From NCBI GenBank assembly GCA_943704525.1, contig CALSCQ010000191.1:1-21177 (forward strand): DNA of 21,177 bases. The letters run 5' to 3'. The position numbers and the translations under genes are program-made. Below the pieces are notes generated by a model, which was given only the letters and a program-made list of their open reading frames with translations, was not told the origin of the DNA and did not search any database. Position 1 is the stretch's first letter, and every line of letters begins with the position of its first letter. The DNA is from Pigoraptor vietnamica (taxonomy: Eukaryota > Opisthokonta > Filasterea). This document shows positions 1 through 15,000 of this stretch, one piece after another.

Positions 1-49
<49 letters not shown>

Positions 50-161
50 TGTGTGTGTGTGTGTGTGTTTGAGGGGGGAGGTCTTGGTGTGGGTGACTGT
101 AATTTTTGGTTGGTTGGTTGGCGGAGGGTGTTATATCCGATTGACGCTGACTTGGACACAG
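1..161 (+). other. 3' part of an intron with GA/GT microsatellite
   Basis: The window opens inside an intron of the plus-strand CaaX gene. Bases 1-47 are a pure (GA)n run followed by (GT)n to about 68. The intron ends with the acceptor at 160-161 (gacacag), directly before an open exon. No coding signal is seen in it. Confidence 0.6.
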
Positions 162-1103
162 GGCAAGTGGAGCGCGCCCCGCGTGCTAGATGACGACGCG
201 GGTCACGTCGCCGACGTTGGATTTGGCGCGTCCGGCGACGTCTTTTGGGCGCCGTCACATGCGCTGAACATTCGCGGCGAAGGTGCGGGTCGTGAGGGGC
301 TTTCCCCCGCCCAGTCACGCGTCACGTGCGCTCTCCTGTGAGCAGACCGTGCAGGGCTCTTATTGTTACATCTGCATAAGTTATTGGGGCTTCCTTCGTG
401 GGGCTAATGTTACTGTCCGACGCAGGGGCTCGGCGACTCCCTATGGTCTCCTCCAATCAGGCGCACGTGACTGCGGCTGCTATCGCGCCGTTTCTCCTAG
501 CGAGCCTCACGAGCGAATGTGCCCTCAACGGTGTGTCCTCACTCCATGTGCCCACGTGCCGTGCTGTGCCCTCCTTGCACATGCTTATTCGCACAACCCC
601 TACAGTGCGTGTGTTGCCGAGTGCCGCGTTTGTTGTGAGTGTCCCTCTTGCGCCACTCGAAACGTCTGCCGGTGCGCGGATGGCCTGCGACGGCATCAGC
701 GCTGCTGTCGCGTGCGGCACCCGCGTGGTCGTCGTGCGCCCGTCCACGTCGTCGCACGCATTCACTGCTGCGGGAAGGTAGGCGCGATCTTACTGTCGTC
801 ATATGGACAGGACCTCACGTGATCGCACTGTTTGGTGCCATGAACGTCGAGTGATCGGTTATGAGCTGACATCCGCACTCGCACTGGTCCACCCGCAGCC
901 CCCATGCGCGCGGACAGCACGACTCTCTGTTGGCCGATGCGTCGTTCGCTCTCGAGTCCGACGACGAAGACAGCGAGAGCGAAGGGGACGTTGCGAATGG
1001 CAACGGCGTGGCTCACACTTCGCCCACTGGAGGGGAAGAGGAGGACGAGGGGCATGCTGAACCGCAGGCACAGGCCGCGAAGGGCGGGTGTGCCGTCATG
1101 TAA
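162..1103 (+). CDS. C-terminal exons of an unidentified CaaX-box (prenylated) protein, 5'-partial
   Basis: Three exons join in frame: 162-282, 426-777 and 899-1103 (TAA 1101-1103), with donors gtgcgg and gtaggc and acceptors ending cgcag. Together they give about 226 residues; the N-terminus lies left of the window. The middle part is hydrophobic and beta-rich, without a clear membrane helix and with no fold I recognise. The last exon is a disordered acidic tail rich in Asp, Glu and Ser (starting ALESDDEDSESEGD) and ends GGCAVM. A Cys-aliphatic-aliphatic-Met end is the classic CaaX signal, and terminal Met favours farnesylation; prenylation, CaaX proteolysis and carboxymethylation would tether the protein to internal or plasma membranes. 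The function of the body is unknown. The gene is convergent with the minus-strand GT41 copy A; only 188 bp separate the stop codons. The exon chain is well supported, the family assignment is not. Confidence 0.7.
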
Positions 1104-1291
1104 AGCCACGTGCCGAGTTACATTCCGTCACTTGCTGTGAGTCAATTAGTGGAGGGAGTGTGATACTGCCCCTAAACGCGGCCAACGGCAACATACATCA
1201 ATGCCTATTGATGGGTGACATGCGGGAGTCCAGACAAACACTGACAACGCTCCCATGCAATGCGGGGTGACCTGTATTGTGCCTCAGCCAT
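1104..1291. other. Short convergent 3' spacer
   Basis: 188 bp lie between the stop of the CaaX gene and the stop of GT41 copy A. It must hold both 3' UTRs and polyadenylation signals. No canonical AATAAA is seen on either strand and no RNA gene is apparent. Confidence 0.5.
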
Positions 1292-5736
<4,445 letters not shown>

Positions 5737-5901
5737 GCACACTTACGCACACCGACAAACGAACTTACACATCCACACACACGCGCCCCCCCCCCCCAAC
5801 ACACACACACACACGCATGCACGCACGCACGCCCGCCCGCCCGCACACAGCACACACACACACACCTGCACGCACACAAGCCACTCACATACAGCTCCCC
5901 C
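5737..5901. other. Spacer between the two GT41 copies, CA-rich with 12-C run
   Basis: The 165 bp between the copy B stop and the copy A start region are CA-rich on the plus strand and include 12 C residues at 5786-5797. The segment must hold the 3' UTR of B and the promoter of A. No TATA box or other element is recognisable. Confidence 0.5.
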
Positions 5902-8900
5902 TCATGCTACACAGATCCACACACCTGACCCTCCTAGCAGCACGCGCGCCCGCCTGCCGCGCGCCTGCATTTTCAGCAGGTGGACGAAATTCCTCGCGAA
6001 TGCATTCGCGTCGACCACCGGAGGACCGCTCTCCGCAGCGAGCCGCAATTCCGTCCTCAGTTGCATCACGAGCGATTCCTTCCACCGTCCATCGCTCCCA
6101 ATCATCACCGCGATCTTGGCATAGTCATCCGCAGTATCCACGATGAGGTCAACGGCAGAAAGGCCACCGCGGGACGAGGCTGTCCGGCCGGCTTTGGGCC
6201 CTTCCCTATCACGTGACGCGCCGACGAGAGACTCGAGGAAAGAGGAAGACACGCGACCGCTGCGATGGCCGCTGCGCCAGATCACCATGGGCAAACCGCG
6301 GGGAAGCTGCGCGCGGCCGCGGGTGTTACTGGGTGCATGAGAGTGGGAACAAGAGCAGGAGTGGGCGCGACATTTTACCAGACGAACGGCCTCTCAGACG
6401 CAAATTGGCACTGCGAAACCGCGCCCATTGCACGCACCATTTCGGCGGCAGTTGTTCGCGCGCTCACGGGATGCGTGTCGAGAAACAGGTCGCACACGTT
6501 CGGCGCTGTTGAGAGAAACTTATCGCGGGCCAAGGGCGGCCGAACCATCACCCTGCCTTCCACGCCCCTCTTCGCCGCCTCCAGCCGCAAGTTCGTCTCT
6601 GCGAGAGATGTCGGAGTGACGAGAGATTACATGGCGGCACGCAGGGTAGCCGACCCTCTCCCTCCCAACACCCTTACACCAGCGGGAAGTGCCAGAGACG
6701 CCGCAGCGCACACCCACCCGCCCACTCGTTGCGCGCGATGACCCACAGGACGCTGTCGGGAACGGCCTTGAGAATGCGCGCCCAGAGGTCAAACAGCTCG
6801 GGCGAAATCTTGTCAGACTGCACACAGCGCACGCACATTAGAGAGGGGCCGCGGCGGTTGTCTCGCAGCCGCACGATAGTCGCAAGAATGCAATGCACAA
6901 CACACCCTTTCCCAACAACTCGCACGCATTGGATGACGTCACCCTTGCCACCTATACTGTCTGCATGCGCACACTGTTCAAGCACGCACCCCCCCCCCCC
7001 CCCCCCCCCCCCCTTTTTTTTTCTTTCCGGACGAAACACACTCGCTCACATTCGCACTCACACGTACACACACATCAAACGCACCTTGGCCAGGCTGCAG
7101 TAGACGAACGTGTCCTTCGAAGCCCCAAACATCTGATGGCGCTTCAGTGCCGTCTCTATGGGATCGGCGTGGCTGCTGACGTCGCACGGGTGCGGACACA
7201 GGAAACTCGAGTGCGGCAACAGCGCTGTTTTCTCCGATGGAACGCCCGGAGCGATCGGGCACATCTCGTCGTCGCAAATGGTGAAGTTGTGGGCCGAAAC
7301 GTGCGTGCGCGACGTCAGCTGGAAGGTGGCCTGCGCGTTTGGCGGAATGTTGCGGCAAGGTGCGATTTGACACGCGGCGAACCGACGCAGACACTCATGA
7401 CACCGAGGACACACAGCGTTCAACACCATCAAATGCAAGTTACATGCACACACACACTCTCACCACACACTCATGCACACACACTCTCAACACACACACA
7501 CATGCACACACAGACACATGCACACACACATGCAAACACGCACACATACACACACACACACACACATGCACACACACACAAACACACACACTCACACACG
7601 CATACACCCGCAATCAGAATCGCGCTCCAACACATGCGCGCAAACCTGCAAGGGCGCCACAGAGTGCGCAAACACGCCCATGGCGGTCGGGGACGCCTCA
7701 AATGACTTGACATCGTCCATGTTGATAAGGATTTCAATCTGGTCCTCAATGACCCTCCGCGCAAACGCAAGCGCCGATTGCCCCGCCATCGACGCGAACG
7801 AGTAGAGCCGCGTTCCCTGCAGTTCACACAGCGCGCTTCGAATTAAGACACCGGACGCAATACAATGCACGCACTGTTTCACGTTGTTACGTGCACGGTA
7901 ACAAGAAGCAATGTCCATGCAAGCGGGCCATCACAGGGCGACAGAAAGTGCGTCGGCGGATAATCACACTGAGAGATGTGCTTGTCCCACAACAATCGTT
8001 TGCCTTATGTGCAACACGAGGAGGGACGCAAGGCACACACACACACACGCACAAACACGGCACAAACACACATACAAACAGACTAACAACAAGAAATTAC
8101 ACGCGCACATGATTCGGACGCCCATCTCACCTTGTACTCGCTCCCGGGCGACTTGGCGAGGCGGCGCAGCGTCCGAGAGTAAGCGTCTTCCGCTGTCCCC
8201 GTGTAGTACAGCGTCAACATCACCACGAGCCCCTCGGCGGCCTCCTCCTCTTCGCGCGCCAGCATATCGGCACGGGCAGCGCGCACAATTGCCTGCGCCA
8301 GACGGACCATCATGTGCCCAGTGGGCCGGTCGCAAAAGGCGCTGCTGACCATCCCCACACGCACGAAGGGGACCCACTCGCCGTCAGCCCCCCGGAAGGT
8401 CGGCCGCGGCAGGGCGGCGACGACATTCGGGCGCGTGGGATCGCGGATGTCCGTGAAACGAACGGCGTAGCGGGCAAGTGCGTCCGGAGTCACAAACGGC
8501 TCGAAGTGGGACGGATGCCCGCAGTAATAGTAGTGATCGGGGCGGGCCTTCCACTCCTCAACGGTTGCGGACGCCTTTGATGCCTCATGGACCATGCGCG
8601 CACCGTCTGCGTCGCGCTGGGACCAGTCGCACGTGGCCTGGCGCACAGCGACGAGCACGCACTCTTGCTTGCTCATCTCGACGGTCGTCTTGGCGCGCTC
8701 GATCGCCTCGCGCGCAATGGACGCCGCGACGTCGAATCGATTCAAAAAGTATGCTGCAAAAGCGATGAGAAAGGTGAGCGCGCGCTAGTAATGACTGGCC
8801 TGCTCACGTGAGCAAGACAACGGCCTTGTCCTTATTGTGTGTATGTGATACATACATATATATATATATGTATATATGTATGTATGTATGTATGTACGTA

Positions 8901-9763
8901 GAGATATATAGTGCGTACATGTGTGTTTGTTGTGGCATGTGTGTGTGGCGTGGGTGTATTATGTGGAAGGTGTGTGAGTGTGTACTTTGTATGTGTGCCA
9001 ACCAGGCTCACGCACCGCTGTCGGCATAGGGCCATGTGTAACTCTCGCTCACGGCACCGTCCCCCTTCTCAAAGTCCGCAACGACGTCGAGAACTTCCTC
9101 GTGGCGGCCAAGCTTTTGAAGCACCTGCGCGATAAAGGGGGGGGGGGGGGGGGGGGGGGGGGGAGTTATTGGAAATACCTCAATGCCTTACTTTGTGCAA
9201 AGTTGCGTCCGTCTGCACACACAAAAAAAGCAACACGACAGGCGCGCAGCGACCTCAGCCAAAACAGGCGACGTATTGCGGTTCATTTTGACGGCCTCCT
9301 TCAGCTCGGCGACGGCCTCGTCGTCCCGCATCAATTTAAACAGCTGCCCTCCAATGGCGCTGCGCACGGCTGCCGCGTAGTCCGGCAGCGTGGGGAGCGC
9401 CCGTAGCGCTGCCAGGCCCTCTTCAGGGTCCTCCTTGTCAACAGCCTCGGTCATGGTGAGGTAATATATGTAGCCGTCCACGTCGTCCGTTCGTTGCTCC
9501 CGCGCCGCCTGTATATAACGGTCTGCGACGGGGAGAGAATGAGACAAGAAGGAAGGGGAAGCAGACGCGTGAGCTGGTGTGTATCTGCGTGCCATGTTGC
9601 GGGTTGCGAGCTGGATTATTGCAGAGCCCTTTTTGCACACATTGACACGCACGGTACAGTCGCACCACGAACAGACACGCACAAACGCACACGCACACAC
9701 ACACACATGCGCATACACACACACGCATACACACACACACACACGCACACACACACGCGCGCG

Positions 9764-9794
<31 letters not shown>

Positions 9795-10351
9795 GCGCGC
9801 GCATACCCACAGACCCCACACATTGTCTCATCGCAAAGATACGACACGCCCACACACCGATGGCCTCTATCTCGTCCGGGGACGCGTTCTCCCGTGCGAG
9901 TAGAAAGCAAAGCTCGGCGGTGCGAAAGTGCCTAATAGCGAGATATGCCGTCCCGGCAACGCTTTGGGGAAAGGCGCGAAAGACGAGAGCAAAAAGTGTC
10001 ACTTTGCACAATATGTCGTGCACCTAACTAGCAAGGTGTGTGTAACTGATATATGCTAGCACGTCTGCGTGTGCGTTTGCGTGTGTTTCTGCGTGCGTTT
10101 GCGTATATTTCTGCGTGCGTTCGTGCCTGTGAACAAATGTATTGTGTGTGTGTGCGTGCGTACGTGTGCGTGCGTGTGCGTGTGTGTGCACGCGCGTGCG
10201 TACGTGTGCGTGCGTGTGCGTGTGTGTGCACGCGCGTGTTTTGTGTGTGTGCATGTGTGTGTGTGTGTGTGCATGTGTGTGTGTGTGCGTGTGTGTATGT
10301 GTGTGTGCCTGTGTATGTGCATGTATGTGTGTGTGCATGTGTGTGTGTGCT

Positions 10352-10394
<43 letters not shown>

Positions 10395-10658
10395 GTGTGG
10401 TGTGTGTGTGTGTGTGTGCGTTGGGGGGAGGGGGAAGGTGGTGGGGGTGAGGCAGAGTACATTGTATGTTCGAGAGACTCACTAGTAGTCCCCGTCGTCG
10501 ACGCCCGGACACAGATTCTTCGGGTCTTCTGCCGCTTTTGCCTTCGCCCCATCGGCGCTCTTGAGGAGGCATATGCACGCAGCAAACGCAAACCACAAAG
10601 GTGTCGTTCGCGCGCGTCGCGCGGCTATGCGACGGTCGGCGACCATCGCGAGTTGCAT
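5902..10658 (-). CDS. GT41 glycosyltransferase, O-GlcNAc transferase/SPINDLY-like, copy B, with N-terminal signal-anchor-like segment
   Basis: Ten exons give 784 aa: 10658-10483, 9961-9858, 9522-9254, 9124-9016, 8753-8131, 7816-7646, 7330-7085, 6808-6718, 6598-6438 and 6306-5902 (TGA 5902-5904). Every join keeps frame (phases 2,1,0,1,0,0,0,1,0). Residues 1-58 are a basic stretch (RRIAARRAR) followed by a hydrophobic core ([13 protein letters not shown]). TPR-like repeats lie at about 60-220, CDW at 261-263, RVGMVSS plus PTGHMM (His366) at about 351-368, [19 protein letters not shown] (Lys566), [14 protein letters not shown] (to 650) and a C-terminal helical domain. Lys566 matches the catalytic-site Lys of GT41, and TT at 645-646 matches the phosphate-binding Thr pair. 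The start is the first in-frame ATG after an upstream in-frame TAA. Copy B keeps more active-site residues than copy A and is the better candidate for an active enzyme. Acceptor sugar, protein targets and cell location are not known. Confidence 0.87.
6989..7022 (+). repeat. 25-C homopolymer followed by nine T
   Basis: C25 at 6989-7013 and T9 at 7014-7022, within intron 7 (7084-6809) of GT41 copy B. Exact length is likely variable or error-prone. Confidence 0.9.
7443..7605 (+). repeat. (CA)n-rich block in intron 6 of GT41 copy B
   Basis: Interrupted CACA/TGCACA repeats fill the centre of the 315-nt intron 7645-7331; on the sense strand they read GT. Confidence 0.9.
8849..8896 (+). repeat. TA and TATG microsatellite in intron 4 of GT41 copy B
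   Basis: A run of TA dinucleotides flanked by CATA and TATG tetranucleotides, self-complementary in its left part. It lies inside intron 9015-8754. Confidence 0.85.
9137..9163 (+). repeat. 27-G homopolymer, serving as a 27-C tract before an acceptor
   Basis: G27 on the plus strand equals C27 on the sense strand of GT41 copy B, ending 11 nt before the exon 4 acceptor (9125-9126). It takes the place of the polypyrimidine tract of a 129-nt intron. Confidence 0.9.
9675..9796 (+). repeat. (CA)n/(CG)n-rich block in intron 2 of GT41 copy B
   Basis: Two near-identical CACA stretches, each followed by CGCGCGCATAC, lie at about 9730-9765 and 9767-9805, showing a local duplication inside the 335-nt intron 9857-9523. 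Confidence 0.85.
10141..10419 (+). repeat. (GT)n-rich block in intron 1 of GT41 copy B
   Basis: GT repeats include a duplicated roughly 60-bp unit (GCGTGCGTACGTGTGC at about 10163 and again about 10196). It fills the middle of the 521-nt intron 10482-9962. Confidence 0.85.
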
Positions 10659-10845
10659 GCGGTTGCTCTGCTCAATGCGCGTGTTTGTTGCATGCAGGGT
10701 TTTATCATCAGAGGTAGCGTCCCCCGCGAGTTACGCAGGAGTAACAGCGGTTCCCGCCAAAACCATCTTCAACTGCGCCACCCACGCAAACGCTTTCGAC
10801 TACAATCGCACCTTTCCCCCAAGAAGTTGAGTCGTCGCGGCGAAA
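10659..10845. promoter_or_regulatory. Divergent promoter between GT41 copy B and the small YGYN protein gene
   Basis: 187 bp separate the two divergent start codons. At 10751-10762 the minus strand reads TTTTGGCGGGAA, which matches the E2F/DP consensus of cell-cycle promoters. The minus strand also holds a 12-codon upstream ORF (10766-10731, ending TAA) in the same frame as copy B. The site and uORF are seen directly; regulatory roles are inferred. Confidence 0.45.
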
Positions 10846-11420
10846 ATGAGTGGAAACTACCAGCAGGTGGGTGTGCGCTTGGCGCTGTGTGCTGCAGCCT
10901 TGATACAGCAACATGTTGCTCGTGAGAGACGCAGTTCGTTGCGCACGTGTACGCACGTGCTCACGCGCACTGAACGCGGGTCGCGCACTGACAGGGCAAG
11001 AACTGGACGGCGAGCAGCGGCTCGTTCTACAATGGCAATGGCTCTCAAATCCGTGAGCCGCAGACGTACTTTGCGGCTGTCGCTGAGAACAGGTGAGGCG
11101 CGGCTGAGTGCGTGCGGGTGCTCGACACGTGGCGCTGAAGCCGGCCATTTTTGCTCGTCTTATACTTCCCCTTTGAAATCTGCGTCGTTTTTTGTCCTGC
11201 TCTCGCCCTCCCTCTGCGCATGTTGTCGCCTCACCAGTCGAACAATGGCCGCGGCGCCGACGCTTCCCGCTTTCCCTCACGCATCACACCCGCACAACGG
11301 CGCAGGTACGGCTACAACAGCGGTTACTCCAACGGCCACGGCCAGACCGTCGAGAAGCCCAGCGCGTATTACGCCGCCGTGTCCTCTGACAAGTACGGGT
11401 ACAACGGGTCGCGTCGCTGA
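10846..11420 (+). CDS. Small orphan protein with duplicated Tyr-rich YGYN repeat
   Basis: Exons 10846-10866, 10995-11092 and 11306-11420 (TGA 11418-11420) join in frame to a 77-aa protein. The introns are 128 and 213 nt with donors gtgggt and gtgagg and acceptors gacag and cgcag. The ATG sits in a good eukaryotic context (cgaaaATGA). The protein is rich in Gly, Asn, Ser and Tyr, basic at its end (GSRR), and has no signal peptide or membrane helix. Two units of 19 residues are aligned: EPQTYFAAVAENRYGYNSG and KPSAYYAAVSSDKYGYNGS, with nine identical positions and mostly conservative changes between them. The N-terminal third (NYQQ, SFYNGNGS) resembles low-complexity, prion-like sequence. I recognise no family. 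It diverges from GT41 copy B across a shared promoter. Confidence 0.68.
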
Positions 11421-11733
11421 TGCACGCGGCAATCAACCCAAGCCTCTGTCGCGCATAAATTAAAGCACTCCCACGCACACTTTTCGACGCACCGTTTGCG
11501 CCCCACATGAAGTCAAAGCACGCCTTTGCAAGCCTGCGCCGTGCGCTTGTCCACATGGCATGCTCTTTTTTGAGCCATAGGATTCGTCACGGCAGGAAAT
11601 TGGCTGAACATGCTGTAGGCACGTGCAGCCAGGTCGAATCACAGTGTGTGTCACCATCAGGCTGCCGAGTGCGCGTGGGGTGGAATACCAATTAACAGAC
11701 TGCGCAGTCTTTGGGTGCTTGCAGTGCGTTGCA
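11421..11733 (+). other. Intergenic region with promoter of the hydratase/dehydrogenase gene
   Basis: 313 bp without a supported gene. It carries a perfect 14-bp palindrome AGACTGCGCAGTCT at 11697-11710, 23 bp before the ATG at 11734, and a CACGTG core at 11620-11625. An upstream extension of the first exon is open but low in coding character, so the ATG at 11734 is kept as start. Confidence 0.45.
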
Positions 11734-12002
11734 ATGGCGGACGTTTCCGTCGTCGTGCGTCCCGTTGGGGCCACACGCGTCGCATTCGTCGTGCTCGACG
11801 CGAAAGATAAGGAGCACAACACGATCAATCGCCGATTTGCAGAGTCGCTCGCTGCGTGTGTGGAGCGCGTGGGGGATGCTGCTGTGAAGGGAGAGATCGG
11901 AGCCGTTATTTTCGTGAGCGCAAAGAGGGACAGTTTTGTGTTGGGTGCGGACATTGAAGATGAGGTAAGCTGTAGGTGTGCTGTGTGTGTGCTGTGTGTG
12001 TG

Positions 12003-12070
<68 letters not shown>

Positions 12071-15000
12071 GCGCGTGTGTTTGCGTGTGTGTGTTTGCGT
12101 GTGTGTTTGTGTGTGTGTACGCATGTATGTGTGTGTATGCGTATGTGTGTGTGTGTGTGCGCGCGCGCACGCGCTTGTGAACTCTCCATGTCCTATAACC
12201 CACCGCTCCGCATCGCAGCTCTGTGCGTACAGGGACCCAGCCGTCGCAGCACGCGACTCGCAGCGCCTTCAGCTTCTCTTCAATGCAATAGAAGATCTGC
12301 CCGTCCCCACCATCGCGCTCGTGTGGGGACACTGCCTCGGCGGCGGCCTTGAGCTAGCCCTCGCTTGCGACTACCGCCTAGCCGTGCGCGGTGCCACGTG
12401 CTCCGTGGGCTTGCCAGAGGTCAAGCTGGGCCTGATTCCCGGTGGGTCTGTCTGACGAAGACTGCGGGCTTTGCTGCGCAGGGTGGGCGACATGCACGAG
12501 AGGGTGCAGAGTAAGACTGCTGTGTCGCATGCGGCGCACGCGAATTGCGAGAGGGGTCACAAAAACCACGTCTGTTGCTTGCTCTGCCCCTCGACAGCAT
12601 CTCCTCTGTGCTGTAGGTCCGCCACTGTCTATCGAATGCGATGGACTGTTTTTGTGTGTCGCCCTTGCCAACTCCCCTCAACTCCACTCACCAACTCCAC
12701 TCACCGACTCTTATCACCAACACGCGCAGGTGCCGGCGGATGCGTTCGACTCGCGCGGCTCATCGGCATCGCACGTGCGCTTCCCCTCGTGCTGCGCGGC
12801 ACTGCGCTCGACACGGACGCCGCCATCCAACAGCGCATCCTAAGTGGCACTATTGAAGTGCCGCCGGGTGCGGGGCGGAAGGGAAGCTCGGGTGCGCAAG
12901 GGACGCCACTGAGGACGCTCGTCGGAGAGTGCGCAACGCCCGCCGAGGTCGCCGACTTGTTTTCGCCAGAGGTCCGTTGGCCATGCGATATGCTATGTGA
13001 TGTGAGCATTATAGGAGAAGGGGGGGGGGGGGGAAGAGTCACATTATGCGTGTCGAGTGCACTGCGACTGTTGCTGCCAGCTGCGCCTTCAGTCGATTCG
13101 TACATGTTGTCGATGGCTTCTTGCTGAGCCCACTCTCCCTCCCACGTCGCATAATGGCGTCGATGGACACACGTCTCTGATTTACGCTGATCCTTCCTCT
13201 CCACATGGCCGCACACACAGATCGAGCGTCTGTGGTCCGAGGGTCGCTGTGCTGTGTCTCTCGAGGGCCGCTCGCGCCAAAAGTACAGGCCCGTTCCCGC
13301 GCTCCTGCGCACGTGGTTTGCGCGGGAATTCATGTACTTGGCCGCCCGATTCCAGCTTTCCCGCGCAACGGCGCATGCGTTTCCCGCTCCGCGTCACGCC
13401 CTATTTGCCCTTTTGGCAGGATTTTCCGCGCCCCGCGAAGCCGCGCTCGCCCTCGAGGCGCGCCACTTTGGCCGCGCGGCAGTTACTCCCGAAGCCAAGA
13501 GCCTCCTCACCCTGTTCCGCGCCGGCAGTAATGCGCGGCGGCGGGCAGTGCGGGGGGAGTCCAAGGGTCGGGCGGCTGAGGGAGAGAGCGACCCGAAAAA
13601 TGTCGCCGTCGTTGGGGCAGCGCACCCATCGGCGTCGATTGTGCACGCGGCCCTCAAGTCGGGTGCGAACGTGCACGTGATCGATGTGGACGAGGCGGCG
13701 ACGACGGCACTTGTAGCTGACGTGGCAGCGACGTTCAGCGCGCGCCCGAGTGGCGGGGAGGGGTGGAAGTTGCGGCTGCGCGTGGTGCGGACGCTTGAAG
13801 CGGTCGAGTCCGCCGCCGTGCGTCTTGTCGTCGTGAACGCGCCGCTTGGGCGGTCGCCGCTTGTGGCACCCGCCAACACGCAATCTCCGGAGAGTGCGAG
13901 GCCTGTGGATGTGGAGCGCGCGGCGGCGGTTGTGGTGGACGCGGTCGCTGCGGCGCACGCGCACTTTGCAGTAACAGGCGCGAACGATGGGTGCGTGGTG
14001 GCAGCGCACGTGACGGGATGGACTGCGCCCCACGTGTCCCGCGCCTTCTCGTTCATTGCGCGGTCGCTGGCCGTACCGACGGACCCCTCTGCCAGGAAGG
14101 GGTCCTCGTTGCTCCGCTCGCTCGCGCGGCACGCACATCCACCGCGCGTGTGCGGCATGTGCTTCACGTCGGTTGCCACAGTCACAGCGCCCGGCATAGT
14201 GGCACCGCCAGCCACGTGCGCGGAGCTCTTTCCCTTCGACGACACGGACGCCGCGACGACTGCAGACTGCGCGCGTGCGCTGGTTGGCTTGGGACGCACG
14301 CCCGTACTTGCGCCCAGTGCCAGCGTCCTCGTCGTCGATCGGCTCATGCGCGCGTGGGCCTCGCTCGCCGCGACGCTCGTGCTCAACGCGGGCTGCTCCA
14401 TCGCGGAAGTGGAGCGGACGGCGGTGCAATTCGGCTTCCCCACAGGCCCGTTCGGTCTCGTCGACCGCGTTGGGCTAGTGGCGGCGCTTGACGGCGGCGC
14501 GTGGGCGGCGGTGAAAGCTTCGTCGGCCGATCCGCCCAGCGCAGCGGACATTGAAGCGGAGCTGATGCGTGGCGTGGTCGACGTACTGCTGAGGACGGGC
14601 TGCCGCGGGTGCGAGGCGACGGCGGGGTGCGGGCGCGGGTTTCTCGAGTACCGCAAGGGCCGCGTTGTGGGTGTCCACGCACGGGCTGCGTCGCTGGTGG
14701 CCCACGCAGCGCGGGAACGGAGCCGCCGATGTCTGTCGCCCCGCGCGCGATGGAGTCTCCTGAAATGGGGCACGCTCACTGCGGCAGAGTTGCGCGACGC
14801 GGTTGTTCTGTCCCTCGCGAACGAGGCGTGCCGCGTGGCCGCTGCGTCGGGCGTCGCGGTCGAAGAGGTCGACCTCCTCTGTGTGCTTGCGCTGGGGTTC
14901 CCCGCACACCACGGCGGTCCCATTAGCTATGCAGACAGGCGCGGGACGGGCGAGTGCGTCCGGACGCTCTCTCGACTGGCGTCCGCGCTCGGCAGCGGGG

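Noticed and set aside
283-822. 180-codon Cys/Arg-rich plus-strand ORF overlapping the CaaX gene
   Set aside because: It reads the exon in a shifted frame and runs through two introns; the phase-consistent exon chain has better composition and ends at a clean stop.
10028-10591. Alternative reading of GT41 copy B exon 1 in the other two frames
   Set aside because: Those frames give Arg-rich peptides without a sensible continuation; only the phase-2 frame ends at gtgagt and joins TA/C to the TPR exon after a strong pyrimidine tract.
13394-14923. 509-codon ORF on the minus strand opposite the hydratase/dehydrogenase exon 4
   Set aside because: It is Arg/Ala/Ser/Thr-rich without any motif and mirrors a GC3-rich sense exon, which commonly leaves the antisense frame open.
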